DNA of 64,000 nucleotides from Diacronema lutheri (Eukaryota > Haptophyta > Pavlovophyceae > Pavlovales > Pavlovaceae). The position numbers and the translations under genes are program-made. Below are positions 1 through 8,876 of this stretch, one piece after another. Numbering within the stretch: position 1 is the stretch's first letter; each line of letters begins with the position of its first letter. The notes under the pieces are model-generated. The model had not been told where the DNA came from. It was given only the letters and a program-made list of their open reading frames with translations, and searched no databases. The stretch is taken from positions 312,501 to 376,500 of the forward strand of contig JAGTXO010000026.1 in NCBI GenBank assembly GCA_019448385.1, written 5' to 3'.

Positions 1-349
1 GCTCAGGCCATACCCGCTCGCACCGCCATCGCTGGAGGGGCCGCCTGCGCCCGCCGCATCCCACGCAGGGCGCTCGTCCGCGTGCTGCGCGCGCCCAGCG
101 GCGGCCTCCGCACGCAGCTCGTCACGCACGCGCCCCTCGAGCGGGTCGACGCGCCCCTCGAGCGCCCTGATCTGCGTGTGCTCATCCGCGACAATTGCAG
201 GCGCAGCCGGCGCGAGCTGTGCGTGCGGCGCGTGCGGCCCATTGACCGAGGGAACGGGGAGGGAACGGGGGGGGTGGGGGGGGGGAGGGGGTAGTGCGTT
301 GGGCATCGGCGAGGCGCGCGCGGGGGTATGCCGGAGAAAAGAAAGAAGA

Positions 350-401
<52 letters not shown>

Positions 402-1208
402 CGTCCTCGCGCGTCGGAGTGCGCTGGCGACGGTGCGGTGCGGCTCAAGCGCGCAAGGCGCGGGCGTGCGCCCGCCCACACCCGCCGCTCGCGAGCGCAG
501 CCACGCGGCAGCCGTGCCGCGCCGCACATCGTCGGCGCCACCGTGGCTGCCCATCCTCGCAGGCTGCTCGTCGCCCTGCTGCTCGTCGCCATGCTGCTCG
601 CCCTCGAAGCGCATGTGCGAGCGGCTCGCCGGGCGCGGCGAGCGATGCGAGCCGCGCGGCGAAGCCGCTGCGCTGTGTGACGGCAGCGCGTGCGCAGCGC
701 GCCGCCGCGCGCCCGTGTGCGCGAGCGCAAAGGCGCCCCCTGCTCTTGCCGGTAGCTGATCATTTGCATCGAAGCCAGGCGACGGCGCCCGACGCGGCGG
801 GCGATGCGCGGACGCGGCCCGGCAGCCAGCGAGCGGCGCGGGCCACGCCGAGCTCGCATGGCGATGCGGGGTCGGCGTGCGCGCTCTCCGCTGGGGGCTG
901 AAGCGACTTGAGCGCAAGGCGCCGTTGTGGCGTCCCCCGGCCCAGCCGCTCCCCTGTCGTGGCTCGTGCAGCCCGTCGAGATCCAACGGTGCGCTCACTC
1001 GCGCAAGCGTGTCCGCGCCGCCGCGCCGCAGGAGGGCATCACGTGTGCGGTAGTGTTGCTCAATCTCGAGGAGGTGCTGGCGGCGGCTGAGAGCGTCCTC
1101 GGAAACGGGCGGCTGGCCGAGCTGCGCGTGCAAACTGCGGATCTGCCGATCGACGGCGTCGATCCGGTACGCCGTCCACACCTGGAAGGTCCGCCCTTCG
1201 GACTCCAT
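1..1208 (-). CDS. Hypothetical coiled-coil protein, 3' part outside the window
   Basis: I do not recognise a family. The first exon reads from the ATG at 1208 to about 999 (70 codons). It holds a charged, helix-prone stretch (VDRQIRSLHAQLGQ, later HLLEIEQHYRTRDALLRR) and ends at a good GTGAGC donor. A second coding-like stretch lies at about 245 to 1 in a different frame, with IRALEGR and VRDELRAE heptad-like text, and runs off the left edge. The 250-990 interval carries a 48-base G run (C in the gene's sense strand) and is read mainly as intron, although a middle exon is possible. The start is 23 bp from the start of the plus-strand neighbour, a spacing seen at other divergent pairs here. 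Exon borders after the first donor are unresolved. Confidence 0.4.
353..400. repeat. Poly-G tract (poly-C in gene sense)
   Basis: Forty-eight G on the plus strand, probably inside an intron of the minus-strand partial gene. It is the longest uninterrupted homopolymer in the window. Confidence 0.95.
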
Positions 1209-1231
1209 GGACGTTTCACAAGTTCGACCCC

Positions 1232-2802
1232 ATGGACGCATCGTTGCGCAGGCTGCTCGCGTTGAACACGAGCGTCTCTCTGATGGCGCTGGCGGTGAGG
1301 GCATCCCTGTCCACTCCTCCCGCCGTGATCTTTCTGCGGTTTGACGCCTGCCTCACGCCCGCTTGTCACGCTCGCAGGTTTCTGCGTTTGCCGTCGCGCT
1401 GCATCGCTCCCCACCGTCAGCCGCGCGCGCGCGGCAAACGAGCGAACTGCAGCCCGACCTGCTGCGCACGCACGCTACTCTTTCCGTCGGCTTTGCCCTA
1501 GAGAAGGCCGCGGCGGCAGCCGCTGGCCCTAGCCCGAGTACCTCGACGTCGCAGCACGCGGCCGACGCGACATTCAACGGCGCGCTCACGCTCGCCCTCG
1601 CCGAGGGCTCCATCCGCGCGTTCCACGTGGCTGCGGATGCGATCGGTCCGTCCGAGCTCGCCGACGCGGCCGTCACGGGCCCAAAGCTTGCGCCGCTTGC
1701 CGTTGGCGCCGCCAACCTGCAGGACGCTTGCGTCAGCGCCGCCAAGCTCAGTGTGGGTGCGGTCACGGACGGCAAGATTGCGCCCGGCGCGGTCGCGACC
1801 GAGGCGCTCCGAGACAGCGCGGTCACGGGGGCCAAGCTGGCGAACGGCGCCGTCGGCAGCCGCCAGCTCAACAAGTACTCCGTCGATGCGGTTGCGCTCG
1901 CCGACGGCGCGGTCACGGGCGCGAAGCTCGCCGACGGCGCCGTCGATGGGACAAAGCTCGCGCGCGGCGCGGTCAGCGGCACGCACCTCTCGCGCGGCGC
2001 GGTGACGGACGACAAGCTCGCGACGAGCGCCGTGCTCGAAGCGCACCTCGCCGACGCCGCTGTCGGCACGCGCCACCTCCAGCCGTCCGCCGTCGACTCG
2101 GCGCGAATTGCGGACGGCACCGTCGGCGCGAGTGACGTCGACCGGACACAGGTGCAGCTGCGCGTCGCGGGCACGTGCCGCGCGGGCACTTTCGTCGCGG
2201 CGATCGGCGAGACTGGCGGCGTGAGCTGCGGCGCGCTCGGGCTGCGCACCGTCGACGTGTACGGCACTCTGGACGAGAAGGCGCAGGCGAGCGCATGCGC
2301 CGGACGGTTGTGGCGCAAGCGGTGGCGAACGCGGCCGCGGCCGGGGCCGCCGGCCGGGCGCTCACCCACGCCGCGCGCGCGTGTTGCGTGCGCGCGCGGC
2401 TCCTGCGTGCGCGTGTCGAGCGCAGGTCGTGCGCGGCCTTGGCTTTTCGGCCTCGCGCGGCGAGTCGGCGGGCATCGTGCGGTTGCTCTACGACCGGCCG
2501 TTTGCGCACGCGCCCGTCACAATCGTCACGCCGCTCGTCGACGGGGTGAGCGGCGCGCGCACGCAGCGCGCGCGCGCCACGCGCGTGCGCCGCCGCGCCT
2601 GGTCACGGCCCACGTTCCCACTCTCCCGCCGCCGCGCTCCTCACGCGCCCGCACCGTGTGCCCCCCCAATCGGCAGGGGCTGTGCTCTGCCGGCGCGACG
2701 AGCGACGGCAGCGCGGCGCTCGTGCGGTGCCAGCGCAAGACGTACCGCGGCACGTGGGAGTACGAAGCGGTGCCGTTCAGCTTTGCGTCGATTGCAGTCT
2801 GA
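1232..2802 (+). CDS. Secreted/anchored repeat protein of bacterial 'AVTGAKLADGAV' type
   Basis: Exons 1232-1294, 1378-2280, 2426-2545 and 2677-2802 join in phase to 403 residues. Residues 1-29 form a hydrophobic signal or anchor (MDASLRRLLALNTSVSLMALA, then VSAFAVAL across the first intron). Residues about 95-275 are imperfect 9-14 residue repeats of the kind GAVTGAKLADGAV. They are followed by a cysteine pair motif, AGTCRAGTFVAAIGETGG then SC. From memory, this repeat plus cysteine motif is common in bacterial surface and tail-fibre-like proteins and unusual in eukaryotes. The second intron would use a GC donor (AAG then GCGCAG at 2281); the others are GT-AG. Function is unknown; a cell-surface or extracellular binding role is inference. 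Spliced introns and the shared divergent promoter argue against bacterial contamination. Confidence 0.65.
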
Positions 2803-2833
2803 TGAGGGGCTAGCGTGAATGCGGGGGGGGGTT

Positions 2834-2836
<3 letters not shown>

Positions 2837-2875
<39 letters not shown>
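2837..2875. repeat. Poly-G tract, intergenic
   Basis: An almost pure run of 39 G between two convergent genes. Just downstream, a 21-base direct repeat (2893-2913 and 2951-2971) occurs in the same intergenic stretch. Confidence 0.95.
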
Positions 2876-2877
<2 letters not shown>

Positions 2878-3046
2878 TCAGCCTCGCCCGGTCAGCCGCT
2901 GGTGCTGCGCGGACTCGCATTCACGTCGACGGCCACTGACGGAGCCCGGCCAGCCGCTGGTGCTGCGCGGAAACGCCACGACGCACAGCGCTTGCAGTCG
3001 TCGAACTTTTGGTTTGGCCCATGGTCTTGCATGCCGCGTGTCGGCA

Positions 3047-3457
3047 TCATTCGTGCGCGCTGAGCAGCCGCTTGCACCGGCGCTTAGCCGCGAGCGAGCG
3101 GGTTGAGGCCACGGCGCCATCCTCGCTGCTGTGAGACACAGCCGCGTGCGCGCCAAGGGATTCGGGAACGCCCGATGAGAATGCGGCAGGCGATCGCACA
3201 AAGTCGGGCGAAGCCTGGCAGGCAACGTCAGCGGTGAGGCGGTCGTCGGCGCGCGGTGCGGCACGCCGCGCGCTCGTGGAACCGCGGCTGTCGAGCATCT
3301 TCGCGAAGACGACGGGGTGCAGGTGGACGAAGGCCTCCAGCCGATCGTACGTCGTCTGCACTCGCGTGGGCTGTTCGTTGGCGTTGAGGCTCGTCTTCGC
3401 CCGTGTGCGTCGCGCCGTCGTCGCGAGCAGCGCATCCTCGCGGTTAGCCTTCGTCAT
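3047..3457 (-). CDS. Small hypothetical protein, 136 aa
   Basis: A single-exon frame with start ATG at 3457 and stop at 3047. I do not recognise a family. The product is basic and polar at its N-terminus (MTKANREDALLATTARRTRAK). It has one compact hydrophobic stretch, TYDRLEAFVHLHPVVFAKML, at about residues 36-55, which could pack as a short helix pair. The remainder is serine/alanine-rich with a basic C-terminus. No signal peptide or membrane segment is visible. It lies downstream of the TBC gene on the same strand and converges on the repeat-protein gene. A purine GGGA repeat at about 3493-3512 lies in its upstream region. Its reading frame looks less biased than surrounding shadow frames, which supports it as a gene, but evidence is limited. 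Confidence 0.4.
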   Translation of the reverse strand: MTKANREDALLATTARRTRAKTSLNANEQPTRVQTTYDRLEAFVHLHPVVFAKMLDSRGSTSARRAAPRADDRLTADVACQASPDFVRSPAAFSSGVPESLGAHAAVSHSSEDGAVASTRSLAAKRRCKRLLSAHE

Positions 3458-3639
3458 GTTGAAAGCGGTTGATGGCGCGAAAGAAACCACAGAGGGAGGG
3501 AGGGAGGGAGGGAGACCTTTTTTCAATTTTCCTCTTTTCAGTCACTCACTGACGGACGCACTGACGCTGGCCCCCGAGGCCCCGACCCGGCGGCTCGGGG
3601 CCGCGAGCGCGCGCGCCCCGTGCGCCGAGCTCTCAAACC

Positions 3640-5417
3640 TCACGCGCGGCCGGTCGGCCGGAGCGCGAGAAGATCCTGCATGAGCGGCACGATCAGCACG
3701 TTGGACACGTCGTCGAGCGCGTCGGCCACCTCTTGCTCGGACGCGGCGGCGAGGAGTGCGTCGCGCCGAAAGCGGAAGATGGCGACGGCGGCGACGGCGA
3801 GCACGTCGACCGTGTCGTACCCAATCACGCGGTCCCAGAGGAGGAGCACCTGCCCAACCTCGAGGTACCCGACGAACGCGAACACCAGCCAGTTGTACGC
3901 GAGCAGCGTCGGGTGCGCGCCGAGCTGCGCGAGGTGGTGGCTGAGCGCCGGCTCTGCCTCGAGGACGAGCACCTCGAACGTCTTGAGCACGTGCAGCAGG
4001 CAGCCGCGCCGCGCCGAGAGCGCGTGCAGCCCCGACCAGTAGCGCGCCCACAGCGCGCGCGAGAGCGCATACAGTTCGGCTGGTACGTCGCTCACATAAC
4101 AGAGCGGGCACGCCAACGACGCAAGCCCACGGAAGGGCACGAGCCCCGACGGCGGGAAGGCGACGCGCTTGCGCGCGCGCGCGCCGTCCGCGCCATCGAC
4201 GTCGGCGCCGACGGCTGCTGCCGCCACCGGCGGCGCGTCGCTCGCGCGCAGCGGCAGGCCGCCGCCAAAGGTGGCGTGCGCGCACAGCCACGGGTCGCGC
4301 GTGAGCGCCAGCGTGGCCTCCTCGAGCACCTCGGCGAAGACGAAGAAGGCCTCGTCGTCGAGCGCGAGCCGCACGTCCGCGCGCACGGCCGCGTCGGTGA
4401 GGAGGGACACGCGGTCGATCTCGCCGACGAGGCGCACGTAGTGCGCGGCGTTGCGCGCGGCGTCGCGCGGCGTCGGCGCGACGGCGAGCGCGCGCGCCCA
4501 CACGGCCTTGCGCAGGTTGGCGGGCACGCCCGTCCGCGCGTACCGGCGCAGCTCGGCCGGTTGCCCCGCTCGGAGCGCGTGCTCACCTGCGCGCTGCCGC
4601 TCGTCGACGAACCACGCGCGCAGCTGCTCGTCCGCGCCGAGGTGCCGCTCGGCTGCGCGGCTCAGCTCGGGCAGCGCCGCGCGGAGCTCATGCAGCTGGG
4701 GCGTGCGCAGCTGCAGCGGTACTAGGCCAGCCGAGCGGACGCCAGTGTACCTCGCCGACTGGTTTGGGTGCTCGAGCGCGCATACGCGCTCGAGCAGCTC
4801 GTACGGGTCGTAGGGGTGGAGCGCGCCACCGGCGGGCGCGGCGGCGGGCGGCGCGTCGGGCGCGGTGGGCGGCGCGTCGGTGGGCGATGGCGGGCGCGCG
4901 CCCGCGAGGCCGTCAGTGGAGAGCCACATGAACGGCCGGTCGAGCGCGCACGAGATGTGCCGCAGGCGCGCGAGCAGGTGCTCGGCCCACTCCGCCTGCA
5001 GCCGCCGCACCACGTCGAGCTGGTCGGCGCTCGCCGCGTCGGCCGGGAGCGGCGGGCCTGGGCGCGCGCGCGCGCCAGCCGCGCCTGCCGCGCGGCCCGC
5101 GCGGCTGCGCGGAGGGCAGCACGCCGCGTCGCACGCGCACGGGCGGGTGGGCGCGCGCGCGCGCCGCGTGCGTGCGCGCGCGCGTGCAAGCTCCCGAGCG
5201 CCGGCGCGGACGTTCGCCGCGCACACCTGCCGCCCGCACCCCTACCAGCGCGGCTCGCCGCATCTGCGTCCAGCGCGACGCGCACCTCGCGGCCGAGGCC
5301 ACGCCCGTCGAGCACGTGCTCGATCGCGACCGCGACGTCCGACGCGCGGTAGGCCGGCTTCATCGCCTCCTCGCGCGCCGCGCGTTTGAGCAGGCCGAGC
5401 ACGAGGTCGGGCTCCAT
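3640..5417 (-). CDS. TBC1D19: TBC-domain Rab GTPase-activating protein, TBC1D19-like
   Basis: Exons 5417-5246 and 5057-3640 (GT-AG intron of 188 bp) join in phase to 529 residues, close to the 526 of the human protein as I recall it. The TBC domain fills roughly the second half: GVPANLRKAVWARAL, then AALDDEAFFVFAEVLEE-type text, then SGLVPFRGLASLACPLCYVS and LLLWDRVIGYDTVDVLAV. The last segments match the pattern characteristic of TBC1D19 rather than classic TBC proteins. The family stimulates GTP hydrolysis by Rab GTPases in membrane traffic, but the usual arginine-finger IxxDxxR and YxQ motifs are not clearly present, so catalytic activity is uncertain. The start was chosen because exon 1 (MEPDLVLGLLKRAAREEAMK) resembles the family N-terminus. 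Confidence 0.85.
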
Positions 5418-5962
5418 CGCCGCGCGGCGACGGCACTCACCCGACGCGCACGGCGCCAGCCGCGGACGGCGGCGTCGCGCGCTCGACGCGCCAGCCCGCG
5501 GCCGTCACCTCTCGCCGCGGAGAGGCGGCCCAGCCGAGGCCGGCGCTCTTCGCCCCGGACCACACGACGACTCAGTTTTGGAATTTTGCGTGTTCTCTTG
5601 ACGACACAGTTGACGACACAGGCGGTCGCCGGTCGGTCAATCGCCGAGCGGCGCGAATGAGCGTGCGACGGTGCGAGTCGCCGCGAGCTGGAGAGCGCGT
5701 GCGCTGGCCATTGCGCTACACGTGTCCAGTGCTCCTTCAGCGCGCACCTATTCTGCGGGCGCGGCGCGTGGTGTGCCATTCGGCACGCCTATATACGGCG
5801 CGGTCCGGGCTGGTTCGACATACGAGGAGCTTTCACGGCCCGTGCACCTTAAAAGATAGTATTCGTTCGTTACCCGACAATTGACTTGTCCTGATTGTGC
5901 GAAATTAGGACGCCAGCGAGCCAACGAATTGGCGGTGCCGCGTGGCGACGGGCGGCGGCCGT
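5418..5962. promoter_or_regulatory. Divergent intergenic region with TATA-like element
   Basis: This 545-bp gap separates the starts of the TBC gene and the proline-rich gene. It is the longest gene-free stretch in the window and visibly richer in A and T toward 5780-5890. TATATA occurs at about 5791-5796, some 170 bp before the plus-strand start. TTGACGACACA is repeated at about 5597-5618. I see no convincing coding frame. A bidirectional promoter is inference from position. Confidence 0.4.
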
Positions 5963-6574
5963 ATGATGTTCGGCAGCCCCGAGGGCGGGAGCCCACCAAT
6001 ACCGCAGCGTGCAGGCTTCCCGCCGCTCCCGCCGGGCGCTCCTCCGCCGCTCCCACCTGGCAGGCCGCCGCCGCTCCCCCCGAACGCGCCGCCACTCATC
6101 CCGCAATCGGCGTCCATGCCGGCGGCGCCGACGCGCGAGGCCGTCGACTATGCCCGCCTGACGCGGCACTACGGTGACCCAAGGCACTTCCGTGGTGTAT
6201 GGATGGCCTCGCGGCCCACCAACCTCCGAAGCTCCGCCGATGCGCGCCTGCCCGCGCAGCCACGCGCCGCGGGCCTGCCGGCGCAGCAGCAGGTTGCGCA
6301 GCGCGTGCTTGACTCGCTCGACTGGATGCTGCGGCAGCACATAGAGGCGATGAAACGAAGCGACGTCGAATTTGCCGTCGATGACCGCCTGCGCGCAAGC
6401 ACGGCCGCCGGGCTCTGCGAGCAGCTCGCGGCGCTCCTCCGCGCGCGCCTCCCGCCGGACGCCGGCGAGTTCAGCGGCGATGGCGGTTGTATGCTGCCGA
6501 ACGGGATTGCCAACGCGCTGCACGAGCTGCTTCGCGACGGCGACGGCGCATGGTCCTCCTTCGCCGAGTGCTGA
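5963..6574 (+). CDS. Proline-rich hypothetical protein, 203 aa
   Basis: A single exon. The first in-frame ATG is at 5963; the frame opens earlier without an ATG. Residues 1-50 are a low-complexity proline tract (PPLPPGAPPPLPP and similar) of the kind that binds SH3, WW or profilin partners. The remainder looks folded and mostly helical: YARLTRHYGDPRHFRGVW, then QQQVAQRVLDSLDWMLRQHI, then LCEQLAALLRARLPPDAGEF, and it ends GAWSSFAEC. I do not recognise the family. No membrane segment or targeting signal is obvious. It lies upstream of, and on the same strand as, the hydroxyacyl-CoA dehydrogenase gene, 309 bp away. Frame continuity and the non-repetitive C-terminal half support a real gene. Confidence 0.5.
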   Translation: MMFGSPEGGSPPIPQRAGFPPLPPGAPPPLPPGRPPPLPPNAPPLIPQSASMPAAPTREAVDYARLTRHYGDPRHFRGVWMASRPTNLRSSADARLPAQPRAAGLPAQQQVAQRVLDSLDWMLRQHIEAMKRSDVEFAVDDRLRASTAAGLCEQLAALLRARLPPDAGEFSGDGGCMLPNGIANALHELLRDGDGAWSSFAEC

Positions 6575-6883
6575 TGTGCGAGTAACAAGCCCCCAAGAAA
6601 CCAAAAAAGATTTAGCCACCTCTTCCCCTCCCAGGACACGCATCGCGGCGCGTCACGCCCGTGCCCATGCCAGCGCATGCTTCTCGCCATCACCCTGTCT
6701 GATCACGATCCCCACACAGTCTGAGTTCGCAAGCACAACAAGCGTGCATCGCGAGGCACACGCTTCTGCCTAAAAGAGCGCGCAACGGAGTGCGCCCCGC
6801 GGCCGGTTACTTATATACTAACAACGGTTACTTATGGGGGTGTTACCCTATGCACATTATTTTTTTCGCTACGGACGGCGGCG
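6575..6883. promoter_or_regulatory. Intergenic region with TATA-like element and a 10-bp repeat 21 bp apart
   Basis: A 309-bp gap between two plus-strand genes. GGTTACTTAT occurs at 6805-6814 and again at 6826-6835. The first copy runs into TTATATA, about 70 bp before the dehydrogenase start codon. The 21-bp spacing is two helical turns. A core promoter role is inference. The upstream part (6580-6760) is comparatively AT-rich and holds no coding frame that I trust. Confidence 0.4.
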
Positions 6884-8734
6884 ATGCTTCTCCGCTCGGC
6901 GAGCTCGGCGCGGCGCTTCGGCACGGGTGGTGCGGACGGCGTGCGGACCGTCGGGGTGGGCGGCGTCGAGATCGTGGGCTACGGCATCGCGCGTGCGGCC
7001 GCGCAGCGCTTTGGTCCATGCGTCGGCACGACGCGGCGGTTCGGCACGGCTGTGGTCGACGACGTGCGGACTGTCGGGGTCGTTGGCCTTGGGCTCATGG
7101 GCCACGGCATCGCGCAGGCGGCCGCGCAGGCCGGCATGAAGGTGGTCGGCGTCGAGCGCGAGCAGGCCGCGCTCGAACTCGGCAAGAACCGCATCGACGC
7201 GAGCGTGACGCGCATGCTGGCGAAGCGGGTCGCCAAGGGCACGCTGACGCAGGAGGGCGCAGAGGCGGAGGCGGCGCGCACCCTCGCCAACCTGAGCTAC
7301 GACACGCGTATCGAGGCGGTGCACGACTGCGACTTGATCGTCGAGGCCATCGTGGAGGACATGCGCATCAAGGTGCCGTTCTGGAAGCAGCTCGGCGCGC
7401 TGTGCAAGCCCAGCGCCATCTTTGGCTCGAACACCTCGTCGCTCCCGATCACCGCGCAGGCGGAGGCATCGGGACGCCCCGCCCAGATGGTCGGGCTGCA
7501 CTTCTTCAATCCGGGTACTTCCTCGCACCCTCGTCGCCGCGCGCGCTTGCCCCGCGCCCCGCGCTCCCCGTCGCCTGCGCCCGCGCCTCGCGCGCGCCCG
7601 AGCCTCGCGCGCGCCTGCTCCTCGCGGCGCCATCGTCCGCAGTCCAGCTCATGAAGCTCGTCGAGGTCATCAAGACGGCGCACACAGAGCCTGCTGTCTT
7701 CGAGACGGCCAAGGCATGGGCGGCGCGGCTGCCGGACAAGGTGGTCGTCTCCGCCAAGGACACGCCCGGTGCGTCCACGCCGTTGGCAGCGAGCCGGCAG
7801 AGCGCGCCCGTGGCCGCGCCGCGTGCTCTCACACTCGGTTGCCCGCCGCGTGCTCTCACACTCGGTTGCCCGCCGCGTGCTCTCACACTCGGTTGCCCGC
7901 CGCGTGCTCTCACACTCGGTTGCCCGCCGCGTGCTCTCACACTCGGTTGCCCGCCGCGTGCTCTCACACTCGGTTGCCCGCCGCACCGCGTGTCGCGGCC
8001 GGCGCGCAGGCTTTATCGTCAACCGGCTGCTCGTACCGGCAATCGCGCAGGCGCTCGCGATGGTTGACCGGGGCGACGCCTCCATCGTTGACATTGACAT
8101 CGCGATGAAGCTCGGCGCTGGCCACCCGATGGGCCCCGTCCTGCTCGCAGGTGCGCACCTGCCCCTTGCGCGCGCGCGAACTTCGCGGCGCGCGTTCCGA
8201 TGCGTTCCGATGCGCTCCGATGCGCTCCTCGCGCGACGCACTTCGCTGCCCCCCTTAACCTCCCCCCCCCCCCCCCCCCCCCCGCCTTGGCGTGCCATGC
8301 ACAGACTACGTGCGTTCGATGGCCACACGATGGCCGCGCGGCGTGCTGCGCGCACGGACAGATGGCAGGCCGCGCGGGGCGTCGCGCGCGCCGCGCGCCT
8401 CAGCCGCGCCCTTCACCGCTGCCCCGCGCCACCTGCCCGCGTGCCGCAGGTGGGCCTCGACACGACGCGCGCCATCCTGGCGGGCTGGGTGCGTGCGCGC
8501 GCTCTCGGCGGCGGCTGCGCGCGCCGGCGTCGTCTCAGCCCGCCAGGCCTCCGCCCCCGCGGCGTTGCGCTCGGCGCCGTGCGCGCGGCGCAGGTGGCCG
8601 CGTACCCCAACGAGCCTGCCTTCTTTGTGCCGGCGTGCCTTGAGGCGAAGGTGGCTGCCGGGCAGCTCGGCCGCAAGACGGGGCGCGGCTTCTACCACTG
8701 GGATGGCGACAAGCCACTCGGCGTCGCGCAGTGA
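6884..8734 (+). CDS. 3-Hydroxyacyl-CoA (or 3-hydroxybutyryl-CoA) dehydrogenase
   Basis: NAD-dependent oxidation of 3-hydroxyacyl-CoA in fatty-acid beta-oxidation, probably mitochondrial or peroxisomal. Exons 6884-7514, 7643-7768, 8010-8146, 8450-8488 and 8594-8734 give 357 residues. The functional NAD-binding loop is [17 protein letters not shown] (about residues 65-80). Family motifs follow: NTSSL, LHFFNP reading across the first junction into [28 protein letters not shown] and [11 protein letters not shown]. The third intron's donor is uncertain: a GC donor at 8147 keeps frame, while GT at 8151 does not, and two residues usual before VGLD are then missing. The N-terminus holds a degenerate copy of the NAD-binding segment 41 residues upstream. 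Intron 2 contains six 27-bp repeats, and intron 3 a C run. Confidence 0.85.
6911..7129 (+). repeat. Imperfect in-frame coding duplication (two copies, 123 bp apart)
   Basis: The stretch 6911-7006 is repeated imperfectly at 7034-7129, inside exon 1 of the dehydrogenase. Both copies encode RRFGT, then VRTVGV, then [10 protein letters not shown] or [10 protein letters not shown]. Only the second keeps the complete GxGxxG loop; the first has a glutamate at the second glycine. Confidence 0.8.
7819..7983 (+). repeat. 27-bp tandem repeat, six copies, intronic
   Basis: Unit GTGCTCTCACACTCGGTTGC plus CCGCCGC, six near-identical copies, within the second intron of the hydroxyacyl-CoA dehydrogenase gene. 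The period is a multiple of three, so all frames stay open, but a protein reading would interrupt a conserved KDTPG/FIVNR join. Confidence 0.9.
8262..8283. repeat. Poly-C tract, intronic
   Basis: Twenty-two C in the third intron of the hydroxyacyl-CoA dehydrogenase, on the sense strand, about 165 bases before the acceptor. Confidence 0.95.
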
Positions 8735-8846
8735 ATGTCGTTGTGTGGACAGAGGAGACCACCTGAACACACACAATTTCAATCATCATCGTCGTGATGT
8801 GTACAAAATGAACAGCGAAACAAATCCAACACCCTCGCCCGGTCGA

Positions 8847-8873
8847 CCCCCCCCCCCCCCCCCCCCCCCCCCC
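8847..8873. repeat. Poly-C tract, intergenic
   Basis: A run of 27 C between two convergent stop codons (8734 and 8877). It would lie in the 3' untranslated region of one or both genes. Confidence 0.95.
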
Positions 8874-8876
8874 TGC

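Noticed and set aside
3-1304. One continuous 433-codon minus-strand frame including a polyproline stretch
   Set aside because: The proline run is just the homopolymer read in frame. The start and left-edge coding text lie in different frames, which fits a spliced gene better.
1600-2250. Phage tail-fibre gene or integrated phage
   Set aside because: No neighbouring phage genes; the gene has a signal-anchor exon, introns and a normal divergent partner. Treated as a host gene of possible bacterial origin.
7819-7983. CRISPR-like array
   Set aside because: The 27-bp units are contiguous with no spacers and lie in an intron of a eukaryotic gene.
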